The position numbers and the translations under genes were made by a program. Below, piece by piece: positions 1 to 9,069 of a stretch of DNA of 64,000 nucleotides. Below the pieces are notes generated by a model that saw only the letters and a program-made list of their open reading frames with translations, did not search any database and was not told the DNA's origin. The stretch comes from Mucilaginibacter empetricola (lineage in GTDB: Bacteria; Bacteroidota; Bacteroidia; Sphingobacteriales; Sphingobacteriaceae): assembly GCF_024808665.1 (NCBI RefSeq), contig NZ_JANUBZ010000015.1, forward strand, positions 1 through 64,000. The letters are read 5' to 3'. Every line of letters begins with the position of its first letter. Position 1 is the first letter of the stretch.

Positions 1-98
1 TAATTGATTATGAATTAAATATACGTAAAATCAAACAATAAAACAAGTTAAATTACTGACTATCAATAACTTACCGCCTTAACTTAATGACATTGGCC

Positions 99-220
99 GC
101 AAGCGTCCTCGGCTTGTGGCCTGCATACAAGGTTAGACAGTATCCTATAAGTTCCGACCTTTAAACTCATACCGAACTATCGTATGCTAAGCATATCGTC
201 CACAAGCGGAGGACGCTTGC
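99..220. repeat. Inverted repeat, 21-bp arms
   Basis: The arms at 99-119 and 200-220 are reverse complements with one mismatch (GCAAGCGTCCTCGGCTTGTGG type). They enclose about 80 bases. The structure could form a long hairpin or be a small non-autonomous element. The rest of 1-431 is AT-rich and shows no convincing gene or promoter. Confidence 0.6.
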
Positions 221-431
221 AGCAGCCAGGGAAACTACATGCATAATAATTCGTAGAAGAGTCTACGAACATCGGGTTTATATAATGATAAATTATTGCA
301 ATTACATACATGACGATTGTAGACTATCAATTTTAACACACTGGTAATTAGGGTGTTTTAACGGGTTGCATCATTACTTATTTAATGCAATATTTATAAT
401 ATCTAAATATCAATACCTGAACTCACATATC

Positions 432-1493
432 ATGAAGAAGATTCTATTAATCCTAGTGTTAATTTTTGTTTTTACCGACGGCTTTTCACAGAAGAGTTAC
501 CAATTATATACAGTTAAATTAAATGCTTCAGATATTTTAGGTTGTAAGAAGTGTGATTTTGATCCTTTAGGAGCCGATGATAGACTGAATAGCTACTTAA
601 GTCCACCACTATCTAGCATAGACTGGTACACACACTTAGGTTCGATATACAAGTTAGATGGTGATATATACAATTTAAACCCATTTTTAAATAGCGATCA
701 AGATGGAGCTATTGTTTTAGATGAGATTAATGACAGATACATTAGTGCTTACGGCCTGAATATTCTTATTAGAAAATACGGAAAAAGTAAAGAATTCATG
801 GCTTTTAAAGATGAATATACAAAAGCATCAACGCCTTCGCAAAGAATTGCTATTTTAAATGAAAAATATTCTGATTTCGCCCAAGCCATAGATTCGAGCA
901 AACATGAAATATATATTACCGCAAATATCACCATTACACATGACGTAGATAATGCTTTTAAGATTGGATTAATAGCGAAGATTAATGCCGCATTGAGTAA
1001 AATAGTAAATATCAATGCCGAAATCGAGGATGGTATTTCAAACACCGTTAGCCGCAATGTAACTTCCAGCAATTTAAAATTCTATGAGGTTAGATTGAGT
1101 AAATACTATATCAGATCGGCAAGCGCAGTTATGAAAAAGTATTGGGACAACAAGGAGTTATTATCCAAATTAAACGGAACAGATGACTTTTCACAAGATC
1201 TATATGATTTCTTAAATTCAACAAAGAGAGGTATAGTTTCATATATTTCCATGTTTTCGGCATCATTTACTACAACCAAAAAAGCCGATCTTGAATTAGC
1301 TATTCAAACAAATATTGGTGCTCAAGTTGCTATTGCAAATAGAGACACAGTAAATGCCACCGTTAAAGCAGTAATTGATCATACGGTAAAAGACTCCCTT
1401 TCTATTACGATACCTAACACATATTTTGTAATAAATTATGGCGTAGACGATTTCCTGGAATTAGGTGAGGGAGGAAAAGACAACAAAAATTAA
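432..1493 (+). CDS. Secreted protein of unknown function
   Basis: This is a 353-residue protein when started at the ATG at 432, chosen because the next residues (MKKILLILVLIFVFTDGFSQ) form a clean Sec signal peptide ending at about residue 20. An upstream in-frame ATG at 366 would put 22 unlikely residues in front of it. The mature part begins with a CKKC pair near residue 38, followed by a mixed alpha/beta sequence rich in Asn, Ile, Lys and Ser, with no motif I recognise and no later membrane span. It is probably periplasmic or extracellular. The next gene starts about 100 bases downstream on the same strand, but nothing shows that they work together. The codon use is more AT-rich than that of the genes to the right, which may indicate an accessory gene. 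Confidence 0.75.
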   Translation: MKKILLILVLIFVFTDGFSQKSYQLYTVKLNASDILGCKKCDFDPLGADDRLNSYLSPPLSSIDWYTHLGSIYKLDGDIYNLNPFLNSDQDGAIVLDEINDRYISAYGLNILIRKYGKSKEFMAFKDEYTKASTPSQRIAILNEKYSDFAQAIDSSKHEIYITANITITHDVDNAFKIGLIAKINAALSKIVNINAEIEDGISNTVSRNVTSSNLKFYEVRLSKYYIRSASAVMKKYWDNKELLSKLNGTDDFSQDLYDFLNSTKRGIVSYISMFSASFTTTKKADLELAIQTNIGAQVAIANRDTVNATVKAVIDHTVKDSLSITIPNTYFVINYGVDDFLELGEGGKDNKN

Positions 1494-1589
1494 TATGCTG
1501 TGTTGTTTAAACCCACTAACATCACTCCAATATCTAATACATTATCAATCGTGACAATCTTCTAAATAGTTGTAACATTATTACCTTTA

Positions 1590-2369
1590 ATGATGGAAGA
1601 ACAGCCTCAATTAATTCCAATTATAGAGCCGACATCTAAGTCGACGGCTGGCACAATAACTTTATGGATCAGCATTCTTTCTGGAGCGATAACACTCATT
1701 TTAACCGTGGTCAACTCCTACACCAGCAACAGAATTAAACAACGGGAAGACAATCTTAAGTCGTTGGAATTCCAGTTAAAGGCCAAGTCAGAGGACTTGG
1801 AACAGCAAAAGGCAAATGTAGACCGTTATCAATGGGTATTTAGTCATTTTTCAGATATCGAAGACACTGACCCGCGCAAACGGAATTTTACAACAAGTCT
1901 TATTCGGCTGGCGCTTTCAAAAAATGAAGCAGAGCAACTATTTAATAGTTTACAAAATTCGGAAGATACACTTTTACAGACTGTTGGACAGGTTGGTATT
2001 GCTAATATCAATAGTGAACCTATCGCGGCATTGGTTGGCCGATTAGACGCTAGTACCGCAGACGATCGCATTAGCGCCTTCAACGAGCTTAAGGGTAATT
2101 ATCTTTCATCCTCGGCGGCAATCGATCTTGTGCTGAATTTATATACCAATAACCGAATCGGATCCCTTTCTCCAAATGGCGTCATCAACGGCCTGTATTT
2201 TCTGGGCAGTACCGATGTCAATGCCTGGACAAAACAGCAAATCGGTCAAGGATATCAAGTACTGTTAAGCCTTAAAATGCAAAGAACAGGACAAAAAACA
2301 AAAGACGCGATTGATTTTTTTAGCGCGCAAATTAAACGATTAACTTCAGCAATCCCTATTATGGGTTAA
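1590..2369 (+). CDS. Membrane-anchored coiled-coil protein, unknown function
   Basis: The 259-residue protein has one strong transmembrane helix at about residues 22-45, followed by a charged heptad-like stretch (about 48-80, rich in Lys, Glu and Gln) predicted to form a coiled coil. The rest is helical and could be a HEAT-like or four-helix domain ending near residue 250. There is no signal peptide cleavage site, so I expect an N-terminal anchor; the side on which the C-terminal part sits is not clear. I recognise no family. Two adjacent ATG codons at 1590 and 1593 could both serve as start. The gene is followed directly by a palindromic repeat at 2381. Confidence 0.7.
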   Translation: MMEEQPQLIPIIEPTSKSTAGTITLWISILSGAITLILTVVNSYTSNRIKQREDNLKSLEFQLKAKSEDLEQQKANVDRYQWVFSHFSDIEDTDPRKRNFTTSLIRLALSKNEAEQLFNSLQNSEDTLLQTVGQVGIANINSEPIAALVGRLDASTADDRISAFNELKGNYLSSSAAIDLVLNLYTNNRIGSLSPNGVINGLYFLGSTDVNAWTKQQIGQGYQVLLSLKMQRTGQKTKDAIDFFSAQIKRLTSAIPIMG

Positions 2370-2380
2370 AATCCCCCCCG

Positions 2381-2433
2381 CTGTCCGAAGTTTAAAAACT
2401 TCGGACGACTATGCCTGTAGACTCCGTCTACAG
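2381..2433. repeat. Double-hairpin repeat (CTGTCCGAAG family), copy 1
   Basis: The first hairpin has 11-bp arms, 2383-2393 and 2396-2406 (GTCCGAAGTTT / AAACTTCGGAC). The second has 8-bp arms, 2415-2422 and 2426-2433 (CTGTAGAC / GTCTACAG). The same two-hairpin design, with the linking text GACTATGCCTGTAG or close to it, returns near 5004 and 25204. It lies 11 bases after the stop of the preceding gene and may also act as a transcript end. Confidence 0.7.
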
Positions 2434-2566
2434 AACAACAAAAGCCTTATTCAGCAACGTTTTGAAGACTACTGACAAGATAATTAGCAGACGAGGCCTA
2501 CCTGCAACATAGTAAAATCCTTGTACTATTGAATTAATCAATTGCACGCCCTATCTTTAAACTGCC

Positions 2567-2728
2567 ATGTCAATTCACCATTATAAAAAGCTTTTTGTTA
2601 TAGCCTTCTCATTTTTAATTGCAGCCTGCAATTCGATAGTAAAAAATGAAAAGTTTAATAAATTCCTCGCCTTTGTTGGAGTTGTCTCCAACAAACCGGA
2701 TGTATTTTATAATGTACCATTAAGTTAA
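2567..2728 (+). CDS. Short lipoprotein-like ORF, probably a remnant
   Basis: The 53-residue ORF begins with a lipoprotein signal: charged start, hydrophobic run FVIAFSFLIAAC and Cys at residue 21 in an IAAC lipobox. After only about 13 more residues the reading frame enters the paired-hairpin repeat at 2672, which encodes the rest up to the stop. The likely explanation is a lipoprotein gene whose 3' part was replaced by a repeat insertion. A genuine very small lipoprotein is possible but less likely. Confidence 0.4.
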   Translation: MSIHHYKKLFVIAFSFLIAACNSIVKNEKFNKFLAFVGVVSNKPDVFYNVPLS

Positions 2729-2836
2729 ATTAGCAATGTAGTTTATGCTATCATAGGGGGTTAAATTGACGACCAAAAACCGCAAAATCCCTTCGTTAAA
2801 AGGCCTTTTCGGATTGTTGGAGACAACTCCAACAAT
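2672..2836. repeat. Paired-hairpin element, copy A
   Basis: The left hairpin is 2672-2695 (stem TTTGTTGGAG, loop TTGT) and the right hairpin is 2813-2836 (stem ATTGTTGGAG, loop ACAA). The two are inverted copies of one another separated by 117 bases. Related pairs are at 15349-15513 and 27823-27905. The interval 2729-3034 has no gene; besides this element it holds only the repeat fragment at 2952. Confidence 0.75.
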
Positions 2837-2951
2837 GGCAGGGCGGACGGCATGACGATGCTTATTAAAAAAAATTGATAAAACTAAACCACCACCCCTA
2901 TTCTGAAAATTCTATAATTCTGTAAATTCCGGTTCAGACAAAAGAAGCATT

Positions 2952-2995
2952 GGCCTTTACCTCGCATGCTTCGAGAGCCTCAGCAAGACACCCAA
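2952..2995. repeat. Fragment of the 17524-17715 repeat family
   Basis: Read on the minus strand, this segment (GGGTGTCTTGCTGAGGCTCT and the following CGAAGCATGCGAGG) closely matches the left half of the element at 17547-17580. Only one arm is present, so it looks like a decayed or partial copy. Confidence 0.5.
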
Positions 2996-3034
2996 ACCCC
3001 ACTATCCTCAATTTAAAAACAACTTTCAAATAGC

Positions 3035-4888
3035 TTATTGATACCCCTTTGCCTGTAAATGAAACAATTCCGAATAGCGTCCTTCTTTTATTAATAACTC
3101 CTCATGGGTTCCTATTTCTAAAACGGTTCCTTTTTCTAATACCATAATTCTGTCGGCTAACCTGGCGGTCGAAAACCGGTGTGAGATTAGCACTGCTGAT
3201 TTCCCTCGGGTTAATTCTGCAAAGCGCTGAAAAACCTCATACTCGGCCCGGGCATCCAGGGCCGCTGTGGGTTCGTCCAGAATAAGCACCTGCGCCTCTT
3301 TCATGTAAGCGCGAGCCAGTGCAACTTTTTGCCATTCGCCGCCCGATAGTTCTACGCCATCATTAAAACGCCTGCCCAGCCATTGTTCATAGTGATTAGG
3401 CAGCTTTTCGGCCAAAGCATCCGCCAGGCTTTCATGTGCAGCTTTCTCAATTAATGCCTTATTGTTTATTTCGCTGATGTTTCCAACGGCTATGTTTTGC
3501 GAGAAGCTCATCTGGTAGCGCAAATAATCCTGGAAAATAATTCCCAGGTTCAAACGTAAATCTTCAATAGCATATGCCTTCAAATCTATCCCATCCAACA
3601 AAATACGCCCTTCGGTGGGGTCGTATAACCGGGCCAGCAGTTTAACCAGGGTGGTTTTACCCGCACCGTTTTCGCCCACCAATGCCAATTTCTCGCCGGG
3701 ATGCAGCGTAAAACTTAAATGGCGATTGGCCCAGCTCTCCGAATTATGATATTGAAAGCCAACATTTTCAAACGTAAACCCTTGTTTAATTGGGTTAGGG
3801 AATGGTAAGGGGTTTTGCGCCGCGCTTATTTTTGGTTTTATCTCAAAAAACTCTAAAAAATCATTCAGGTAAATTGCCCCTTGTGATACCGTGGTAAAGC
3901 GGTTCAGCATACTTTCCATCAGGCTGCTTAATTGCCTGAACGAACCGGCCAAAAAAGTGAGGGTACCTACTGAAGTTTTACCTGTAACGGTTTGGTATAT
4001 GATAAAACCGTAGGCTGCATAGTAACCAATACTGCCCAAAACAGAAAAAAATATGCCCCAGCCCGAACGTTTTACAGCCAGTTTGCTATTATCGGCGTAA
4101 AACTTATCAGAGAGTGTTTTGAAACGGTTGATGATGAAATCAGAAAGCCCAAAGATCTTTACTTCTTTTGCGGTTTCATCACTGGCGCCCAGGTAACGCA
4201 CATAATCCAGCTCGCGCCGCTCGGGTGTCTGACTGCGGGTGAGGGCGTAGTTTTGGCTGTTAAAGTACGATTCGCCTAAAAACGAAGGAATAATGGCGAT
4301 GAGCAGCAACAGAATAAGCCAGGGGTTAAAAGCGATTAATCCGGTAAGCAGGAAAGCCATAGAAATAAAGTCCTGCACCTGGCTCATCACCTGCGATAAC
4401 AATACACTACGGCCAACCGTTTGCTGTCGTGCCCTTTCCAGCTTGTCATAAAAAACGGAATCTTCAAATTGATCCAGGTCGAGCGTTGTTGCGTGGCGCA
4501 TAATCCGCATGGAGGTATAATTAGAAAAAAGATCGCCCAGCAAGCTATCCACCAAATTTATCATCCGGTTCAAACCATCTGTCAGTATAGCCAGGCCAAA
4601 CTCAATGATCACTAATTTCCAAAGTTCATGCTGACTCCCCCCGTGGCGGTTTAATTGCACCACCTGATCAATAATTAGCTTACCTATATACAGCAGCGCT
4701 ACCGGCATGGCCGAACGGGCTATACGCAGCGCAAAACTTAGTGTTGTTTTACCGGGACTGCTTTGCCACACCAGCCTGAAAAGCTCGGGCAGGTTTTTCA
4801 ACGCCGAAAGACGTTCTTTAAATGAAAGATTAGGGTGGATGTTTCTTGCTTTAGCCATGTACCTTTTTGCGCTTTTGTTAAAAAACAA
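3035..4888 (-). CDS. ABC exporter, fused membrane and ATPase domains
   Basis: A 617-residue half-transporter that should dimerise in the inner membrane and use ATP to export a lipid, peptide or drug; the substrate cannot be read from sequence. The membrane domain spans about residues 50-350 with five or six helices. The ATPase domain spans about 370-610, with Walker A GENGAGKTT near 404, signature LSGGEWQ near 513, Walker B LILDEPT near 533 and the H-loop in LISHRFSTARLADR. All catalytic motifs are intact and the length is normal for the MsbA-like and PglK-like exporter group. Translation may begin at the ATG at 4888 or at the internal one at 4858. The gene stands alone, with repeats on both sides, and has no visible partner. 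Confidence 0.9.
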   Translation of the reverse strand: MFFNKSAKRYMAKARNIHPNLSFKERLSALKNLPELFRLVWQSSPGKTTLSFALRIARSAMPVALLYIGKLIIDQVVQLNRHGGSQHELWKLVIIEFGLAILTDGLNRMINLVDSLLGDLFSNYTSMRIMRHATTLDLDQFEDSVFYDKLERARQQTVGRSVLLSQVMSQVQDFISMAFLLTGLIAFNPWLILLLLIAIIPSFLGESYFNSQNYALTRSQTPERRELDYVRYLGASDETAKEVKIFGLSDFIINRFKTLSDKFYADNSKLAVKRSGWGIFFSVLGSIGYYAAYGFIIYQTVTGKTSVGTLTFLAGSFRQLSSLMESMLNRFTTVSQGAIYLNDFLEFFEIKPKISAAQNPLPFPNPIKQGFTFENVGFQYHNSESWANRHLSFTLHPGEKLALVGENGAGKTTLVKLLARLYDPTEGRILLDGIDLKAYAIEDLRLNLGIIFQDYLRYQMSFSQNIAVGNISEINNKALIEKAAHESLADALAEKLPNHYEQWLGRRFNDGVELSGGEWQKVALARAYMKEAQVLILDEPTAALDARAEYEVFQRFAELTRGKSAVLISHRFSTARLADRIMVLEKGTVLEIGTHEELLIKEGRYSELFHLQAKGYQ

Positions 4889-4945
4889 AGCTATAAGTAA
4901 TAAGGCACCCGAAATGACACTGCCAGGTAAAAAATAAACGCCGAA

Positions 4946-4978
4946 AAACTTACGAAGTTTTGAAAACTTCGTAAGTTT
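4946..4978. repeat. 33-bp perfect palindrome (AAACTTACGAAGTTTT), copy 1
   Basis: The arms 4946-4961 and 4963-4978 are perfect 16-bp reverse complements around a single G. An identical copy is at 14634-14666, an expanded copy at 32741-32821 and a half copy at 41419-41434. It lies between divergent genes. Confidence 0.75.
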
Positions 4979-5003
4979 AGTAAAGAGGTCGCTTTAAAAC
5001 CCC

Positions 5004-5060
5004 GCTGTCCGAACGTCTCTGACTTCGGACGATCATGCCTGTAGCATGCATCCTCGCTCC
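5004..5060. repeat. Double-hairpin repeat (CTGTCCGAAG family), copy 2
   Basis: The segment contains GTCCGAA ... TTCGGAC with a 10-base loop that differs from copies 1 and 3, then the family text CATGCCTGTAG and a degenerate second hairpin. It is a diverged copy of the elements at 2381 and 25204. Confidence 0.6.
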
Positions 5061-5118
5061 CACCAACATAATCACAAAAAACACATCACTAATTCAAGTT
5101 TAACATTAGATTTGAAAT

Positions 5119-6273
5119 ATGTCTAAATGGACAATTTCAGTTAGTATTTGCGATGTACTGATCCTGTTTGGTGTTTTTACCGGGGTTACTTTTGCTGCGC
5201 TGCTGTTTTTTTCGAAAAGAGTACACCAAACGGCAAACCGCTGTCTTGGTTTAGCACTGCTTACGCTTGCTTCCTGGCTGTGCTGGGTACTGGGTGTGGA
5301 TACCGACTTTAACAGGTACGCGCCGCTATGGAGCTGGGTGCCTTTACAATATTCACTTACCTTAGGTCCGCTGATATGGTTGTATGTACAATTGCTGACC
5401 AGTACGCGCCCGGTTTTTCATAAAAAATATTGGTGGCATTTTAGTCCTTTCCTCATCGAGCAAGGGGTATTTGTGGCCGAGTTGATGCAAGCCTATCACA
5501 AGCGTATCGCCACTTATGATACTGCTTTGTTCTGGCAGCTCAATCCTGTGTTACAGCTACTGGGATTGATATCTGTTTTAACTTATTTATTGTTGTCCAT
5601 TCGTTCGCTAAACCAATATCACCAGCGACTGGCCGATCAATTTAGCGATACCGATCGTTATCAGTTCAGGCGCCTTAAACGATTATTGGCCGCATTTGGC
5701 CTGATATGGATACTTTGGATTCCCTATTTTTTCATCGACTTCTTTTTATTTAACTATCATCTGTCCATTAGTGCTTATTACCCTTTATACCTGTTGCTGG
5801 CCGGCACAGCCTGTTGGCTGGGTATAGAAGCTTTTCTGCGACCGGAGTATATTCTTGCAGAGATCTCGCCCGAAAAAGTCATTGTCCCTGCGGCTGAAAA
5901 AGAGATACCTACTGATGAATTACTGCAACGAATTACATGGCTGCGTGCCCAGGTAGAAGAAAATTTATTGTATATGAATGCCGGCCTTACCCTGCGCGAT
6001 TTGGGGGAATTTTTAGCCATTCATCCTAACGAGCTATCGTATCTCATTAACACGGGCACCGGGAAAAACTTTAATGATTTTATCAATACCTACCGAGTGG
6101 AAGAAGTGCAGCGCAGGATAATTGACCCAACTTTTGACCACATTACTTTGCTGGGCATTGCGTACGATTGCGGCTTTAATTCAAAAACTACTTTTAACAG
6201 AACCTTTAAACAAATAACCGGAAAAAGCCCGGCAGCATCACGCATCATACCAAAAACAGCGACCATTTTATAA
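5119..6273 (+). CDS. Membrane-bound AraC-family transcriptional regulator
   Basis: The 384-residue protein has an N-terminal membrane region of about seven hydrophobic helices (residues 10-240) and a cytoplasmic C-terminal AraC-type DNA-binding domain (about 280-380). The second helix-turn-helix is recognisable in GIAYDCGFNSKTTFNRTFKQ followed by ITGKSP. In Bacteroidota such proteins sense an unknown signal in the membrane and act on nearby genes. The serine hydrolase gene starts 42 bases downstream on the same strand, so the two are probably co-transcribed or the regulator controls the hydrolase. There is no catalytic domain. Confidence 0.88.
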   Translation: MSKWTISVSICDVLILFGVFTGVTFAALLFFSKRVHQTANRCLGLALLTLASWLCWVLGVDTDFNRYAPLWSWVPLQYSLTLGPLIWLYVQLLTSTRPVFHKKYWWHFSPFLIEQGVFVAELMQAYHKRIATYDTALFWQLNPVLQLLGLISVLTYLLLSIRSLNQYHQRLADQFSDTDRYQFRRLKRLLAAFGLIWILWIPYFFIDFFLFNYHLSISAYYPLYLLLAGTACWLGIEAFLRPEYILAEISPEKVIVPAAEKEIPTDELLQRITWLRAQVEENLLYMNAGLTLRDLGEFLAIHPNELSYLINTGTGKNFNDFINTYRVEEVQRRIIDPTFDHITLLGIAYDCGFNSKTTFNRTFKQITGKSPAASRIIPKTATIL

Positions 6274-6315
6274 CTTGGAACGACGGGAACCGATCAATGG
6301 TGCAATTTTGTACCT

Positions 6316-7752
6316 ATGAGAAAACATTATACAAGTATCCAAAAATCGTTATTCGCTTTATGGATTATTGCAGCCATCATCTTCTTTTTGCCCAACGCTG
6401 CATCGGCACAAAAAATCAGCTACCAGCAACTTAAGGAATATGAGGGACTTTACGAATTCATGAACCACAGCACCCTCCAAATTGCCGCTTCGCCAGCCGA
6501 TTCCACACTCTATGCTATTATTAAGCAAAGCAGATATAAACTGAGATATAAGGAAAAAGACTTTTTTTTAAATAATGCCAATTCGCCGGTTGTATTTCTG
6601 CGCGATAAGCAAGGCGTTGTAAATGGCTACACAACAGATAAGAATACTTTTAAACTCATTAACCGTAATGTTCAGTTTCCGGCTCAAATGTGGTACCCGC
6701 GTGCCGTGGCCGACCGTCAAAACTTCGTTTACAACTATAACAAACCTGAACAAGTGAATGATGGTTTGGCAACAGCCGATCTTACAGGGTCGGGTTTAGA
6801 TCCCAAACTGCTGGCTACCATGATGCATAAAATTGTGGCAGGCCAATATCCCGGTGTGCACAGCATCCTCATCATCAAAAACAAAAAACTGGTTTTTGAA
6901 GAGTATTTTTATGAATACACCCGCGATACCTTGCAGGAATTGCGTTCAGCCTCAAAAAGCGTAGTATCGGCGTTAACCGGCATAGCTATCCATAATGGCA
7001 TCATCAAAAGCGTGCATGAAAAACTGCCTGCTTTATTGCCTCAATATCATTTTGCTAATCCTTCCTCGCTTAAAGATCAGATCACCTTGCAGGATATACT
7101 GGATAATCAAAGTGGCGTAAATTATGATGAAGCCTGGGATAAATCCATAGGAAATGAAGTGGATATGGGGTTTTCAAAAGATTGGGTAAAATACACTTTC
7201 GATTTGCCGATGATTGATACACCGGGTAAAATAGGCCGTTATAATTCGGGCAATCCTATAACCGCAGGTTTAATCGTCGAAAAGCATTCGGGTATGTCAA
7301 TGTATGATTTCGCGGCGAAAAACTTATTTGGCCCGCTGGGCGTTACCCACTTTGAATGGGATTTTAAACCCGATCCATCCAATGCTGATAATTTTTGCCA
7401 GGTAAAATTAAGGCCAAGAGACATGGCTAAGTTTGGTCTGTTATTTTTAAATAATGGAACGTGGGATGGTCATCAGATCATTCCGGCAGAGTGGGTTGCC
7501 GAGTCGACCGCCAAACACTCCGTTGTTGAAGGTGTTGACTACGGATACTTGTGGTGGCTTAAATATCTGGATGCCGATGGTGTACGCTACCACGGCTTAG
7601 CCGCCCAGGGCAATGGCGGACAAAAGATCTATGTATTCCGCGATCTGGACCTGATTGTGGTAACCACCGGCGGCAACTACAACGCACAATCTCCCGCCGA
7701 TGTATTGATCAAAACCTACATATTACCGGCATTTAATAAGTCTGCACATTAG
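6316..7752 (+). CDS. Secreted serine hydrolase, class C beta-lactamase fold
   Basis: The 478-residue protein has a signal peptide (hydrophobic residues 13-30 ending ASAQ), an accessory domain at about residues 35-130 and a beta-lactamase/penicillin-binding-protein-like domain from about 150 to the end. The SxxK catalytic pair is in LRSASKSV near residue 212, the YxN motif is YNSG near 309, and HGLAAQGNGGQ near 426 occupies the place of the third KTG-type motif. Proteins of this family hydrolyse esters or peptides, and true beta-lactam resistance is uncommon among them, so substrate and role are open. It follows the membrane AraC regulator at 5119 with a short gap. Confidence 0.85.
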   Translation: MRKHYTSIQKSLFALWIIAAIIFFLPNAASAQKISYQQLKEYEGLYEFMNHSTLQIAASPADSTLYAIIKQSRYKLRYKEKDFFLNNANSPVVFLRDKQGVVNGYTTDKNTFKLINRNVQFPAQMWYPRAVADRQNFVYNYNKPEQVNDGLATADLTGSGLDPKLLATMMHKIVAGQYPGVHSILIIKNKKLVFEEYFYEYTRDTLQELRSASKSVVSALTGIAIHNGIIKSVHEKLPALLPQYHFANPSSLKDQITLQDILDNQSGVNYDEAWDKSIGNEVDMGFSKDWVKYTFDLPMIDTPGKIGRYNSGNPITAGLIVEKHSGMSMYDFAAKNLFGPLGVTHFEWDFKPDPSNADNFCQVKLRPRDMAKFGLLFLNNGTWDGHQIIPAEWVAESTAKHSVVEGVDYGYLWWLKYLDADGVRYHGLAAQGNGGQKIYVFRDLDLIVVTTGGNYNAQSPADVLIKTYILPAFNKSAH

Positions 7753-7779
7753 CAAGTTAAATAAGCGCGCTCACTAATT

Positions 7780-9069
7780 TTATTTAGGCTGATGTGGTGT
7801 TATTTTTTTCAGGATGTATGATAAAAGGGCGGCAAATAACACGTAGCCCACAAATATAAAATACCCGGGTTGTAAGGTACTGTCGTTGGCGGTAACCACA
7901 CTCAGGGTACCGCTGTGCATGTTGAGGTCTGATAGCTGGCTTTTCAGGATGCCATTAAGGCCGATATAGGTCATCACCAGGCCAACAATCATCACATCAG
8001 CCATATCCCACTTAGCCGATTCGAAGGCCAGGTAGTGAACCACTTTATTTTTTGCCAAACGCTTGCTCAGCAGATGAACGCCCCGGGCAAGCAGCCGTAC
8101 AATAGGTAATACCAACACAAACAGCAGGATCAGCACACCAACCAGTATCGTATCCGGTTTTTGCTGAGCAATTAATGCATTTACCGTACCCAAAATACTC
8201 TTAGTCTGAAAAAATAATACCTGGTTCTGAAAGCCCACCTTTTCGCCCAGTAATTCAAATTGCATCGTTTGGATACGGGCATCAACCTCAATCACAGCAG
8301 TGGTACTGCCAACCGCCAGCAACACAAAAGCAAACAGCAAGGCAAAGATGAATAAGGGTACCTGTAATTGCACATCCTTCCTCATCAACCACCACAGCAA
8401 CAGCGCCACAACTACGCAGCCCAGCATAACCAAAGTATTAATCATGGAAGCAGTGCCGATGATCGCCAATTGCTTGCTGATTGCCTTGTTAAACGCATCA
8501 GGGTCTGCAACGTGGTATTTGCGGTATAAATAACTGGTTACGGTATCATCGGCTTCGCTGGCATTGTCGTAGGTCTGTTGTTCCAATTGTCCAAACTTGC
8601 TGGTGGCAATATGCTTCAGCCGGGTTTCACTTTCAGGACTGCTCACCTTCTTTATGATAGCACGGGCGAAGGGTTTTACCTGTTCCTGTATCTCACCCGA
8701 ATCAACCACCGCATTAAAAGCCATTTTTTTTAGTTTGCCACCCAGGCTGTGTTGGGGCTTGTTAATTTCGGCAACAGTTTTACTCACCAAGCCGTGTAAA
8801 TCTTTTTCAACCGCTATCTCCAAAGCTTTTTGCTGTTCAGGCGTAATGTGGAAGCCCTGTATTCGGTGATGAATAACCTCCGAAATCCGGTCGCGCCATT
8901 GATCAATCGAAAAAAGCCCAAAGGTGACGCTGTTCGACAGGCTGTAATCCTCCTTTATCGCTTTCCGTTCGGCCGAAAGGTGGTATGCCCGGTATCCACA
9001 CCACGTTTCCCCGCATAACAGGGCCGTGAGTCCGATGAGCAGGAGGATATTTAAAACGGTCAATTTCAT
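7780..9069 (-). CDS. PqiA-like membrane protein, paralogue 2
   Basis: The 429-residue inner-membrane protein has a helix near the N-terminus (about 7-25), an extended region of about 170 residues that is probably periplasmic, then five or six membrane helices. The C-terminal half resembles the paraquat-inducible protein A domain, with the typical SAKWDMADVMIVGLVMTYIG stretch. PqiA proteins accompany MCE lipid-transport proteins, but no MCE partner is visible here. Its ATG abuts the stop of the upstream paralogue (TAAATG), indicating one transcript. It is clearly homologous over its whole length to the protein at 9070-10389, so the pair arose by tandem duplication. Confidence 0.75.
   Translation of the reverse strand: MKLTVLNILLLIGLTALLCGETWCGYRAYHLSAERKAIKEDYSLSNSVTFGLFSIDQWRDRISEVIHHRIQGFHITPEQQKALEIAVEKDLHGLVSKTVAEINKPQHSLGGKLKKMAFNAVVDSGEIQEQVKPFARAIIKKVSSPESETRLKHIATSKFGQLEQQTYDNASEADDTVTSYLYRKYHVADPDAFNKAISKQLAIIGTASMINTLVMLGCVVVALLLWWLMRKDVQLQVPLFIFALLFAFVLLAVGSTTAVIEVDARIQTMQFELLGEKVGFQNQVLFFQTKSILGTVNALIAQQKPDTILVGVLILLFVLVLPIVRLLARGVHLLSKRLAKNKVVHYLAFESAKWDMADVMIVGLVMTYIGLNGILKSQLSDLNMHSGTLSVVTANDSTLQPGYFIFVGYVLFAALLSYILKKITPHQPK

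Noticed and set aside
6316..7752. Beta-lactam resistance enzyme
   Set aside because: The fold and SxxK are shared with many esterases and peptidases; an accessory domain and the non-canonical third motif do not support a true beta-lactamase.
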